From Micrasema longulum (taxonomy: Eukaryota > Arthropoda > Insecta > Trichoptera > Brachycentridae), in contig JAGVSM010000985.1 of NCBI GenBank assembly GCA_022494885.1, forward strand, positions 92,409 through 156,408: DNA of 64,000 bases, in the 5' to 3' direction. Below, piece by piece: positions 53,947 through 64,000 of the stretch; the first letter of the stretch is position 1; every line of letters starts with the position of its first letter. Position numbers and translations under genes: made by a program. The notes under the pieces were generated by a model, which ran no database searches, was not told the DNA's origin, and saw nothing but the letters and a program-made list of their open reading frames with translations.

Positions 53947-56900
53947 GTAAGTAAAACATTTTAATACAGTATATAAAAAAATAATATTCTTTTTATGTAA
54001 TAGAAGCTAAAGAACGTGACCGTCAACAGGTGGTATCGTCTTTAGCAATGTCAACAAATAAACGATTTCGCGAATCACATGTTAACTTGTCAGTAATTTA
54101 TTTAGGTTAATAAATTATACACATTTTAATTATTAAGTATTTTTAAAGAATGTCATATTAACCAATAAAATCTCTATTTCATAAGAGTCAACATCGACAA
54201 AAAAACATTTAAACTAACATGTTTTTTCATTGAATAAGGATCTTTTTTGAAATTATATTTTACAGAATATGATTTTCGACTACTTTATCTTATTTTTTCA
54301 TATATCCTTTCACATCTGATGGTGCATAAGACACTGTAAATAAATTATTACGTCAATAAAATTTAAGAATAAAATATTTTAACCCTTTTCTCGGCAATAT
54401 ATCCTATTTTTTCCCCATGAATTAAAACACGAGTATATTTTTCATTCTTAACTACACTATCACAATTCATAATAAACTTTGATTAAAACAAAACAAAATT
54501 GTTCGGAATTCTGAAGTCTTTTCAACATCAATGACTCGCCTACAGTCTGTATTAAATGCCGCAGCGTCAGTCTGTCAGCTAGTCCATCGGGAATGCAGAG
54601 TTCCCTTAGATATTCTGGAGCAGAGTTGTGCAGTGATTTATACATAAGCCAACAGAGTTTGTATTCCGCCCTCTGTGGAAAACGTAGCCAGTGTAATTCC
54701 CGAAGCAGTGGAGTGATATAACTGAACTTTAAAGATTCCAAAAATAAGTCTCGCTGCGGCATTCAATACAGACTGTAGGCGAGTCATTTTATTCATTGGT
54801 AGACCTGCGTAGATACCATTACAATAATCGACTCTAGACACTACAAACGCATTTATTAATTGACGGGCGGCATCAACTGGCAAATTTTTGCATACTATGG
54901 CATGGAATGCTCTCCCAGCAGAAGTGCGAGGCTGTGATGACAAAATAAATTGTTTTACTTAAATTACAAATTTAAAAGTTTTATTTAAATTTATTTATCT
55001 ATAGAATCACTTTGTAAAGCGCCCTTGAGGCAATGGTGAGATTCAGCCGGTTCTCACCGGTGCCTAAAGTTTTCAGAGTGTGCCGAACCGGTCCTTGACC
55101 CTTTGTTGTCACACAATATTCCGATTGAGATCATGTAAAGATTCGGTTTACTTGGTCCCCGTGTTGTAAAAATATTTTAACCTCACGAAGCGAAAAAAAT
55201 ATTGGAAAGATAAAAAAAAATCAGTTAAGTGGCGCTAAGTAAAAAGAATATACAGAAAGATGTACGCTTCAAAATTTTACAAATAAATAATGTTTTCCTA
55301 TCCATAACTTGCCTGGTCCCCACAGGGCCAGAATGAGATACAAAAAATGAATACATAAAAAAATGGCATAGGAAATCTAGCGCCCTTTCATAGCTTATAG
55401 TGGTTAAGACACGCAGTTGCTCTGTACAACTCTGTAACAGTATTGTCAATTAACTTTTAAATCTGTTTATGTGCAGAATTCGTTTGATTGATTTGTTTGT
55501 ATTACTACGTTCTTCTTCCTTTCCGATGCGGGATCTGGAGCGTACGGCCGCGGTCTCAATTTAGAACTAACACTGTATTCCTCCACTGTAATACTGGGAA
55601 ATTAGAAAAGGGTGATTGTGCTGACCATGTGTATTTCATTGATCACAAACTGACAAAACTGCAGTGAGGGGTACAATGAAAGTTTTTAAAGTTTATTTGT
55701 TTTGTTATTTTCGCGGTTTGATTGTAAAGAAATATTAAATTTTGGCTTAATTAGTTTAAAAAAAAAAAAAAATTGATATTGATATGCGAAACTGAAGAAA
55801 GACTCAAGTCTTTATGAACAGTTTCGGGAAAGGGGTGGATGCTTTCATTGTTATGTGCAGAATAAAATACTAATACACAATTTTTTTTTTTTTTTTGAGA
55901 GTGGGAGTAGGGGTAGGAGAGGGCGAACCGGTTCTTGAAAATTTTTAATCCCATCACCGCATTGAGGTGTTACATTACGAAAATGGCGCTAAATAAGTTA
56001 TGCATAATAATAATAATAAAATAAATATAATTTACTCCAAAATTTTACACGTTCATATTGTTTAGTTTTTTGTGATGCCTGCCTTGTTTTATGAACCGCT
56101 CCAAGCAATTTTGTGAATTTTTACAACCGCTCCACAAATTTTTCGAAACGATTTTGCGTACTTTACAAGCGCCTCATTGAACTTAGCAACAGCTCTGCAG
56201 ATTACTAAACATTTTTTTGTTTTACGAACCGCTCCAAAAATATTTGTGGATTTTTACAACCGCTCCACTATTTTTTTGAAACAATTTAACGTACTTTACA
56301 ATCGCCTCATTGAACTTAGCAACAGCTCTACAGATTATCAAACAATTTTTTTGTTTTACGAACCGCTCCAAAAATTTTTATGCACTTTTACAACCGCTCC
56401 ACAAATTTTTCGAAACAATTTTTTTTGTGAATTTCAAGTTGAACTATTCAATATTTATAATTATCACAATAGCAAAATACCTATTTAGATTATTAAAAGA
56501 ACTCTGCTTTTATCATTTTTAGCGTCTTCTGAATATTTCGCCATATCATTTGAAAAAAATAGTTTTTTTTTAGTTAATTCGAGGTCGCTTTACAAAGTGG
56601 CTCTATGAATATTGATTTTAAATTTAAGTAAAACTTTTTTGTATGCAAGTAGGGATTGCATAAAGTATGACAAAATGTCACAGGTCTGATGATTAAGATA
56701 AAATTTTATATATGATCGTATACACATATATTTATAAAATTTTATATATGATCGCATACACATATATTTATAAAATTTTATATATGATCGTATACACATA
56801 TATTTATAAAATTTTATATATGATCGCATACACATATATTTATAAAATTTTATATATGATCGTATACACATATATTTATAAAATTTTATATATGATCGCA

Positions 56901-59900
56901 TACACATATATTTATAAAATTTTATATATGATCGTATACACATATATTTATAAAATTTTATATATGATCGCATACACATATATTTATCAAAGAATCAAGA
57001 AAGGGGTGCTGCGTTGGTTTGGACATGTAGAGCGAATGGACAGCGAAAAAATGGCTAAAAGGATCTACGATGCAAATGTTAATGGATGCAGAAAACAAGG
57101 AAGACCTAAAAATACATGGCACGATCAAGTCCATCAAATACTTCAAGATGGACATGTCAAGAGTAGGAATAATCGGCGTGCGTGCATGAGAAGATATATG
57201 AATGTAGAGGAAACGAGGTCTGTATGCAAAGATAGAGTGATATGGCGTTCTATCCTCTCTGCTTACACCTACGGAGAAACGGCGTGACGGTTTGTTTATT
57301 TGTACATAGATTTTTTACTGCATTTTTTATTAAATAAAGGTTTTTTAAAAATAGTAATGATAATTCAAAATGCGATCTCTAAGACAAACATGTGGTAAAA
57401 CTATGAATGATAGGTGCACAAATATCAAGGTCCATACATTATGTACGGCTGAGAGGTCCATTATCGATGGAAAGAGTTCTGCGTTGGTTTGGACAGCGAA
57501 AGAACAGCTAAAAATATTTACCATGCAAATGTTGATGAATGCAGATATCGAAAAAGACCGAGAAAGACATGGCATGAACAAATTCAACAAGCACTCAAAG
57601 ATGGACTAGTCGGAATAACCGGCGCGCCTCCATGAGAAGATAATAATAATAATGGTTTATTAACAAAAATTACAATTTCTTTATCTACTACATACTTACT
57701 TCGGCAATAGATTTCTCTGGATTATGTCTAGTCTGCCTAACTAGGTACAACCTATTTTAAGGCAGACATTTTTATGCAAAAATAAACAATAACATGACTA
57801 CCTACTAGTTAATTTATTATAAAGCTGTACAATATATACCATTTATTATTTAAGAATGCTTTTTAGTTAGTTTTCCGATATTTCTCTACGTAAATCCAGT
57901 AACCATTTTATTACAAATTTATTCAATTGAATTCTGGTCATGGTTTTGTAATGTTCGGGTAACATATTGAATATTTTGGGGCCCAGAAACCTGAAATTTC
58001 TTTCCCCGAATTCAGAGTTTGCGGTAGACCCCATGACCCATCCTTTAGTTTGACTTCTGGTAGTGTGGGAGTGTTCTTTTTGGTATTTGGTTGAATAATT
58101 CGCTTTCACAAACATAATTATTCTAGATATTTATAACTGCCTTATATCTAATATATCAAATTCCTCGAACAACTTGACTCTGGGGTACCTGAAGAGCTTT
58201 TTAAAATTATTTCAAAGATCAATTTTTGAGCAGATTCGAGAGGCCTTAATATTGATTTATTAGTGCCTCCCCATCCTATTTTGCCATAAGTTAAAATTGA
58301 GTTACATAAAATATAATATAGTTGTTTGAGTTTAATTAGGGATAAGATGTTACGTATCGACTTGAAGATATGGGAAAGTTTTCTAATTTTTTGTGTTATA
58401 TATTGTATGTGTTCTGTTCCTTTAAAATATTTATCAATAATTATTCCCAAATATTTTATATGGTGTACCGATTCAAGTATTTCAAAGCATATTTTTAATC
58501 GGAGGTTTTGTTTAGGCTGTCCCACTGTGGTTTAGATGAATGAATGTATGCAAAGCAGAATGATATGACATCCTATCCTCTGCCTACCCCTGCGGTAAAC
58601 GGCGTGATGGTTTGTTTGTGTGTTTAATAGTTTGTTTTGTTTGTATAATATGCTCCACTGTATACGGACGAATAGGGAAGAGATCGTGATGACGAATGAC
58701 TATTTTGTTGTGCAGTTTTCATAATGCTGAGAAACTGCGGAACAGTTAGCTATGTTATTGAAGTAAGATGGAGGAGCAGATAACCTCGCTCGCCCTTCCT
58801 ACATCCGACCTTGTAAGGCTAGCTCAGATTTCATCAGACCGTTAGCATATTATTGCTTTATCATGATTCCGCACATCCAACTCGCACGCATGCACTTGCA
58901 AATAATTGCAAATATCATTCACAAATATTACAAACATAAGCAGAATCGCAGAATAATACGATGTGTAGCTAGTACACATTGCATCTAATAACTTTAATAT
59001 CTCTATAAATAGAATAAATATTGTGTTAAAATTTTCAGTATTCCTCCATTTTGTTCCACTCAAGTTATGGATTTACGTATCGGCTGAAATATTTTTTTAT
59101 TAATTAATTAATACTTATTGCGCACAGAAAAAGCATTTTATTAGAAATCGGAGATAAATCACCGATAAAAATCACCGATAAATTGGGACGGTAAATAAGA
59201 ATAAGAGCCGAGAAGTGGTACATGCGATTATTCTATCATCTCCTGGACACAGCAGTAATAAACAGTTGGCTTAAACAGATGACAAAGAATCAGCCCTGGC
59301 CAATTTCTGGGCTGAAAGAGCAAATAGCTTTTTCCATTCGGGTTTTACGTGACTAATAAACGAAGGAGACCAAGCACATATGCTGTGGAAACAGAGATCA
59401 GCAACGACTGCTCATGTGCCTCCTGAAGATGTAAGAATGGATAACGTTGGGCTCTGGGTAGTATTTGGTGATGCGCAAAAATGGTGCAAGCTACCTGGTT
59501 GCCAGTTACTATCATTCATCAAATACTCAAAATGTGAATTAAATTTATGTGCGAATAAGAATAACAATTGTTTTTATATTTTCCACACCCCTTAAAAATA
59601 AAAATCTACAAGTTTTCTCAATAAAAAAATATCTCAAATTTCTAAGCTATAATTAAAAAAGTATAATGTCTAATTTATTTTTGCTCAGATTATTTCAAAA
59701 AATAAAAAGAAACAAATGATTTTTAAGGTGCCTTGTCAGATCCCCGACGTTGGCGATCACTACAGCGAAAGCATCTCGGTCCTGCGCTCTTCCGCAGCCA
59801 GGACAACTGCTTATTGTATGTATTCGCCATAGTGATTCCTGGGAAAAGATGACCAGAGTGGTTTCCCGTTGCCTTCTCTGGTGGATTTTTCTGTAGGGGT

Positions 59901-62681
59901 TACCTTCCCTTAGCTGGTTGGTTCTGGTTTGCAGGCGCCAGAAACTCGTCTTTCATCCTATCGTTATCTGCTGCGATCACACCGTTATGAGTGTGATCCC
60001 ATTGTCCGGGGTTCGCGACGTGGACGCTATCGAGTAGGACTAGTCAGTAGTATTGCCGGTGGAATGCAACTGGGCGTTTGCAGCATTTTATAGAATCACT
60101 TCATCCAGCTAGATGTGACTCACTGTGACCCTACTGACAGTTTGAACCCCGAACCCCGGGGTTCAAACAAATGATACTCATCGAAAACTAAATCACTCCT
60201 TTACGTACAAGTTAACATATATGTTACATTTGAATTTTTCGTAATAAAGCATACAATATTTTTTTAAAATTATTATTTTTCCCATACTCTGTGTATTAAA
60301 ATGTAGACAAAAACTATTTTTAATTTCATTTACAGAAAAGCATGCAGTGTAGGGTTAATGTACCTAATGGTCAATGATAAGGGCGACCTCCAGCAGAGAG
60401 TGACCCGGTCGCGCGTCATACAACACTGCACTTGTTTACACACCGTCCCCATTACACACTTACTCACATCCTCTAATAATGAAAATACTTTGATTTTATG
60501 ACAGAGAAGTTTACATACCTATAGACTATAGATAAATGATGAAATATCTTAAGATTCATACCTAGATAATACATTTGTTTATGGAATGAAGAAATTCATT
60601 TTTATAATTAATTATTATTTATATATATTATTTTTTTTATTCATAAATTTCATAAAAAGTGCATGTTTTTGTAAAACTCTAAACATATCTACTTTTACAC
60701 ATCTAGTAAATGTTATCACTGTAACTCTCCAAAAAAAGAGACTAACTCTTGTGCTTGGAGAGTGACTTACACTGTTTTAGTTGTTTATTTATAAGAGTTT
60801 ATATAATTTTAAATACGAGTACATGAAAAGAAAAATAAAAACATAGGATATATAAAGAAAAAACATAAAACAATTATACATTCATACTAATTAAAATTTT
60901 ATGTTGTTTTTACACGAGTTCAAAAAATTTCTTTAGATTAACTTTAAATTTATTTATTGATATATTATTTTTAATAGTTTTTAGTTCATTATGAAGATTA
61001 TTATAATTTGTTAATTATATTATTTTAGTAATAAATAATTCAATCAAACAAAGCATAGTTATATATTTAATTAATGGTTTAACCCTCCCTCCCCGGTGCG
61101 CGGTGATTTGTAGCTAGTACACATTGCGTCTAATAACTATAATATCTTTATAAATATTGGGTTTAGATTTTCAGTATTCCTCCATTACACATTTGCGTAT
61201 CAACTGAAATAATAAGTACTTATTAGGCACAAAAAAGCATTTTATCAGAAATCGGGAATAAATTACAAATATCAAAAGTATACTCTCAGTCAGTCATGTA
61301 GCCCAGTACTAGCTACGAGTACTTAGTATCTCTCGAGAAGTTGGAGCGGGTGCACGTTTCGCCCGAGTCGTTAGCGATACCCAATGGTTTTGTCATGTTT
61401 TCAGCAGTTAGATTTGAAATATTATCATCTTTGAATTAAATTATGGTTAATTAAAGCCATTCCCTATAAATATTTGTTTTTTCCCTTTTTAAATCTCTTA
61501 TTTCATCAATGTGTAGTGACTACGCAGCACCGTAACTCAGGGGTGTTTTTAGGAAAGCGAGGGAAAGGTTAAGAAAGGAGATTTCGATAATTCCAATTCC
61601 TGGTTAATTATTACTGCATTAAGTTTAATTCTATTTATTTCTAATGATTTTAATTTATCTAATTTGTTCCCTTTGTTTTAAAAATGTAGTAATTTAATAT
61701 TGTTTTCGCTGTCAGAGATATGGTTGAGAGAGTTTAAATGGGTTGCAAAATTATTTATAATTTTATCAAAATCATGAACTATAGAATTTTATCAAGAAAT
61801 ATCAACAGAAAACATCAATATATCTAGAGATTTATAAGCAAAAACTTGAATGCTCTGTTGCAGGTCCGGCCCGACTATGGAGGCGGGCGAAGGTGAGCTG
61901 GGAGAAGCCGGGGGAGTGCTGATACACCCCAAGCCTGGCAGAGGGGCCGTGTCTTCAGGTAAATTACTTTTGTGTTACATTTACAGCCGTCTTTTCCATA
62001 AAAACATGTTGTGTTCCCAACGCCGACTACATTCGTGTTGCTTGTCTGATTTGCAATGACACTTTTTTTAATTTAAAAAAAAAAAAATGTTTTTTTACAA
62101 TAAACATAAATGATAAAACAGAGTATTAAAAAAATAAAGCATAATTACATAACAATGAAATACATATTAATAGTAAAAATAGTAAACAAAAAAATCCCAC
62201 AAAGGCATGGCCTGTTCGTGGGTATACAATAAAATGTTAATGAATTTTTGCTCCTGTAATAAATAATGGACAGTTATAATATTTTTGTGTAACATAAGAA
62301 AGAAAAAATAAGATATTCTGTAAAAGATAATATGGTATTTTTTTTATAGTAATTAAAAAAGGAAATAAAAATATTCAAAAAAACACAAAAATATTCCTTA
62401 TTATTAAAGGGCAACAAAATAAATCATAGAAAAAAAGAGTTTGTATCTTTAGTTTGAATCCAGGATAGTGCATGTTTTTTAAAAGAACGAAAATTTTGAA
62501 AGTTTGTAATCAATAAAATATTATCAGTAAAAAAAGAATTCAAAATTTTTGGGATTTGTGATTTGTTTGCAGGATTGACCCACGAGTGCGGAGTGTTCGG
62601 GGCCATAGCGGGAGGGGAGTGGCCCACGCAGCTAGACATAGCGCAGGTCATCTGTCTCGGTCTGGTGGCCTTACAGCACAG
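53868..62681 (+). CDS. PPAT: Amidophosphoribosyltransferase, first exons (3' end beyond the window)
   Basis: Coding exons seen: 61,877-61,958 (exon from 61,864 after TGTTGCAG) and 62,573-62,681. They join in phase 1 (TCA G|GA) and end in phase 2 (CAC AG|GTGACC). The translation starts [13 protein letters not shown] and runs [20 protein letters not shown], then [16 protein letters not shown]. This is the N-terminus of glutamine PRPP amidotransferase, the first committed step of de novo purine synthesis. Cys33 of THECGVFG is the glutamine-amidotransferase nucleophile, which becomes residue 1 after propeptide removal. The propeptide is about 32 aa here, against 11 in human. A non-coding first exon is proposed at about 53,868-53,946, ending in the donor GTAAGT and followed by a 7.9-kb intron. 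That part is inferred. The remaining exons are off the right edge. Confidence 0.9.
53950..54460. other. PPAT intron 1, no gene seen
   Basis: AT-rich. 54,305-54,340 (CCTTTCACATCTGATGGTGCATA) is a reverse-strand SINE B 3' tail relic. Confidence 0.4.
54525..54960. mobile_element. L2-like LINE fragment with scrambled orientation
   Basis: Three blocks are seen. Plus 54,525-54,566 has ATGACTCGCCTACAGTCTGT. Minus 54,893-54,567 reads [54 protein letters not shown] and GLADRL. Plus 54,894-54,945 has GGCATGGAATGCTCTCCCAG. The minus block therefore duplicates part of the first and is inverted relative to its flanks. Confidence 0.8.
55010..56020. repeat. L2-like tail pieces flanking an unassigned insert
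   Basis: TTGTAAAGCGCCCTTGAGGC at 55,014 and ACATTACGAAAATGGCGCTA at about 55,972 are the two halves of the L2-like tail (compare 50,693-50,740). They are separated here by about 950 bp of unassigned, mildly A/T-rich DNA containing GCCGAACCGGT- and GGCGAACCGGTTC-like ends. This suggests an insertion. Confidence 0.5.
56090..56430. repeat. 133-bp tandem repeat, about 2.5 copies
   Basis: TTGAACTTAGCAACAGCTCT occurs at about 56,176 and 56,309 (period 133). CGAACCGCTCCAAAAAT and TTTTACAACCGCTCCAC recur in phase. Open frames here are repeat artefacts. Confidence 0.8.
56699..56985. repeat. 36-bp tandem array, 8 units with strictly alternating variants
   Basis: GATCGTATAC or GATCGCATAC recurs at 56,714, 56,750, 56,786, 56,822, 56,858, 56,894, 56,930 and 56,966. 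The spacing is exactly 36 bp, with T and C alternating at one site, so the amplified unit is a 72-bp dimer. As 36 is divisible by 3, long artefactual open frames run through on both strands. Confidence 0.95.
56986..57293 (+). mobile_element. RTE-like LINE 3' end (family 3), open frame
   Basis: [79 protein letters not shown] and GETA stop. No stops interrupt it, making it the best-preserved C-terminus of this family. The 36-bp array directly precedes it in frame, presumably by chance. Confidence 0.85.
57370..58615 (+). mobile_element. RTE-like LINE 3' end (family 3), split by another LINE
   Basis: The left part 57,370-57,642 (ends CCTCCATGAGAAGAT) and right part 58,532-58,615 (AGATGAATGAATGTATGCAA to AAACGGCGTGATGGTTTGTT) are contiguous in other copies. 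The intervening 57,643-58,531 is a foreign LINE on the minus strand. AGAT flanks it on both sides. Confidence 0.75.
57643..58531 (-). mobile_element. CR1/L2-type LINE 3' part inserted into a family 3 LINE
   Basis: The minus strand reads [20 protein letters not shown] then DKYFKG (RT thumb LGIxID motif), [27 protein letters not shown], then in another frame [20 protein letters not shown]. It finishes with ATT repeats at 57,660-57,643. One frameshift lies near 58,140. Confidence 0.75.
58620..58955. other. PPAT intron 1, no gene seen
   Basis: No recognised motif. Confidence 0.4.
58960..59170 (+). repeat. Diverged direct repeat, partner of 61,106-61,275
   Basis: TGTAGCTAGTACACATTGC, TTCAGTATTCCTCCATT, TACTTATTGCGCACAGAAAA and AGCATTTTATTAGAAATCGG are found in the same order at 61.1-61.3 kb. 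Confidence 0.7.
59175..59735. other. PPAT intron 1, no gene seen
   Basis: The short plus frame 59,380-59,595 has no recognisable homology. Confidence 0.35.
59741..60165. repeat. Conserved ~400-bp repeat of unknown identity, copy 2
   Basis: Counterpart of 20,260-20,700, direct orientation. It shares GTGATTCCTGGGAAAA, GTGGTTTCCCGTTGCCTTCT, GGGGTTCGCGACGTGGACGC, TTGCCGGTGGAATGC and ATTTTATAGAATCAC, with scattered substitutions and small indels. Confidence 0.75.
60170..61100. other. PPAT intron 1, no gene seen
   Basis: 60,725-60,775 is the inverted partner of 44,450-44,510. 60,380-60,420 has a GC-rich patch (CCCGGTCGCGCGTCATACAA). The rest is AT-rich. Confidence 0.4.
61106..61275 (+). repeat. 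Diverged direct repeat, partner of 58,960-59,170
   Basis: Same ordered blocks as the 59-kb copy, with a deletion between TCCTCCATT and GCGTATCAACTGAAAT. Confidence 0.7.
61580..61760 (-). mobile_element. Penelope-like GIY-YIG endonuclease C-terminal remnant
   Basis: The minus strand reads [15 protein letters not shown], then [24 protein letters not shown] and [15 protein letters not shown] sequence. It parallels EFANHLKSENH, NGFRLDNLERLEISKAI and KLQIINNQLNL of the 11.7-12.2 kb fragment. It is short and decayed, about 100 bp upstream of the first PPAT coding exon. Confidence 0.6.
62060..62555 (-). mobile_element. Repeat filling PPAT intron 2, inverted copy of 15,300-15,900
   Basis: CACAAAGGCATGGCCTGTTC then GTGGGTATACAA, TTATTATTAAAGGGCAACAA and ATATTATCAGTAAAAAAAGA are complements of the 15.3-15.9 kb segment in colinear order. 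Homology runs to about 62,552, some 20 bp before the exon 2 border. Confidence 0.8.
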
Positions 62682-62689
62682 GTGACCAA

Positions 62690-62950
62690 ACCTCACATAA
62701 CCCAACCTCACTAACTAACTTAAATGGATCAACATGGCACATCGGCTACAGCAAAACTTTGCTTCTGTTCTGATTGTCCTTTGATCAGTAAGAACGCTTT
62801 AGGAATCGTCGTTTAGGTTTACATTCATATCTATTTTTGGTATATCGTTGTTCAACTGGTAAAACCCTCTAAGTGCATTATTGACTGTACTGAGAAAAAT
62901 CTCTTTGAATGTTTGACTCAAAAGTTTTTTCAGCATATTTTGGATATGCT
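62690..62950. other. Start of PPAT intron 3, no feature seen
   Basis: No recognised repeat or exon between the exon 2 donor and the LINE copy. Confidence 0.4.
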
Positions 62951-62954
62951 TCAA

Positions 62955-63505
62955 GTGCTTTAATAATGCTTTAAGTGATGTCCCATCTCTGTTGCAATCA
63001 ATTTCTTTTCATGTTCCCAACCGTGTCACCAGAAGTCAAAATCTGCTATTTATAAAATCTTCTAAGAGCAACTTTGGTTTCACGCAACTTGGAATTCTTT
63101 GGGATAGATCTTCCGGCCTTTCGTAGATCTCTTCGCGACTAAACAGTGTGGGATGAAGTTGGATTGGCATGGTTTAGCTCGAAGTCTTGGGTCTTTCGTT
63201 TTTATGAATATTATTTTTATTTTTTTTTATTTTTACTTTTTTAGAATTCAATTATTTTTCCCCTCTCCTCCTGCATTCATAATAAATTAGTGTGAAATCT
63301 GTAATTGGTCTTACTTTTTTAAATTGTTCTTTTATACCTTGTTTTATATAAAGACTGTATGATTTCATTAATAAATAAATAAATTTATTGTTTTGCCCTT
63401 GTTTGTCTTTGCTAAATAGTTTTATGTTCTTTTTGTTCAGTTTCTTGCATTTATGTTTCTTCATGTAACTGTTGTAATTGGCTTAGGCCGTATATATAAT
63501 AAATA
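62955..63505 (+). mobile_element. LINE 3' end, family 1, near-identical to 1,217-1,640
   Basis: AATGCTTTAAGTGATGTCCC, GTTCCCAACCGTGTCACCAG, TCTTCTAAGAGCAACTTTGG and the 3'UTR TGCCCTTGTTTGTCTTTGCT to TTGTAATTGG are nearly identical to the 1-kb copy. This copy lacks about 50 bp of the coding end and carries an extra ~150 bp at 63,235-63,385. Confidence 0.85.
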
Positions 63506-63555
63506 AAAAAATAAATAAAAAATTATACACACTCGTAAAACCATCTTAATTAGAT

Positions 63556-63690
63556 CTAAATTTGTTGCAACAGAGAGGGAAAACGTCTTTGAAAAGGGAA
63601 TATGGATGTCTAGGCATTTACAGGGCTTATGACCTGTCATTGTCTGGTTTACGTGGCCACTCTACACATGGTGACATTCACTATTCTGCC
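63556..63690 (+). mobile_element. Half copy of the 47.4-kb foldback MITE
   Basis: GTTGCAACAGAGAGG, GGAATATGGATGTCTAGGCA, TTTACAGGGCTTATGACCTG and TGGCCACT match the arm of 47,414-47,621. The second arm is absent. Confidence 0.7.
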
Positions 63691-63863
63691 CATGTTTAAA
63701 CATCCACACCTCCTCAGCTCTTCCATCTGTTGATTTTTGCAAATTAAAAGAACCTAAACCTTTATCATGTGGGTGAGATTCATCCGGCTTAACCAATGCA
63801 CCTACTAGGCAATGCCTGAAAACAATTTTCTAATTTATTATATAAATAAAACACAGTGATACT

Positions 63864-63990
63864 TTAATCCACAAATTTGGAATATCCAGTGACCGGTTTC
63901 ATCGCTTTCGCGACATCTTCGAGACTAGTATCTTTATTAAAAAGTTAAATGTATTTATACAGAACAGAGGTAAGGATACATAATTCAAAG
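63864..63990 (-). mobile_element. Penelope-like terminal repeat, uninterrupted copy
   Basis: ATCCACAAATTTGGAATATC, ATCGCTTTCGCGACATCTTC and CAGAACAGAGGTAAGGATA are the complement of the two outer parts of 15,165-16,015, here directly joined. Confidence 0.65.
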
Positions 63991-64000
63991 TTATATGTAA

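Noticed and set aside
56177..56522. Open frames of 103 and 70 codons
   Set aside because: They arise from a 133-bp tandem repeat and show no protein-like conservation.
56699..56985. CRISPR-like array
   Set aside because: The units are contiguous tandem repeats without unique spacers, and this is an animal genome.
56712..57287. 191-codon open frame, and a 129-codon antisense frame, over the 36-bp array
   Set aside because: The repeat unit is a multiple of three without stops on either strand. Only the LINE C-terminus after 56,986 is real coding ancestry.

Overview
This is a repeat-rich, AT-rich animal window. Its non-LTR retrotransposon and Tc1/mariner remnants, tRNA-headed SINEs and TCAGTT initiator-like sites suggest an insect, most likely a moth, butterfly or close relative (clade inferred, low confidence). 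There is no bacterial-style gene organisation. Genes are split into short GC-rich exons separated by long AT-rich introns full of mobile-element debris. The four host genes below were built by joining exons by eye at GT/AG boundaries with matching phase.

Layout. 1-25.9 kb holds no recognisable host gene. It is a mosaic of LINE 3' ends, SINEs, MITEs with terminal inverted repeats, mariner relics and a Penelope-like GIY-YIG fragment. 25.9-31.1 kb (minus) is a complete four-exon LRR1 gene (413 aa). 31.5-32.0 kb (minus) is sulfiredoxin (two coding exons, 109 aa), ending 348 bp upstream of the LRR1 start codon. 32-38 kb is mostly featureless AT-rich DNA with a LINE relic and a 74-bp minisatellite. 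38.3-52.9 kb (minus) is a complete eight-exon PAICS gene (426 aa). 61.9-62.7 kb (plus) carries the first two coding exons of PPAT (amidophosphoribosyltransferase), which runs off the right edge. A probable non-coding first PPAT exon ends at 53,946.

How the genes work together. PPAT catalyses the first step of de novo purine synthesis, and PAICS catalyses AIR carboxylation and SAICAR synthesis. The two are head to head with about 0.9 kb between their predicted starts. This is the arrangement known for the vertebrate GPAT/AIRC pair, and a CACGTG E-box lies in the shared interval. Sulfiredoxin (peroxiredoxin repair) and LRR1 (CUL2 ubiquitin-ligase receptor) form a separate tandem pair.

The mobile DNA is informative in its own right. 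One TTAA-flanked MITE and one 8-bp-TSD hAT-like MITE each have an unoccupied paralogous site elsewhere in this same window. There is also a LINE inserted in another LINE, two foldback elements, a conserved ~400-bp repeat of unknown identity, and a 36-bp tandem array with strictly alternating variants.
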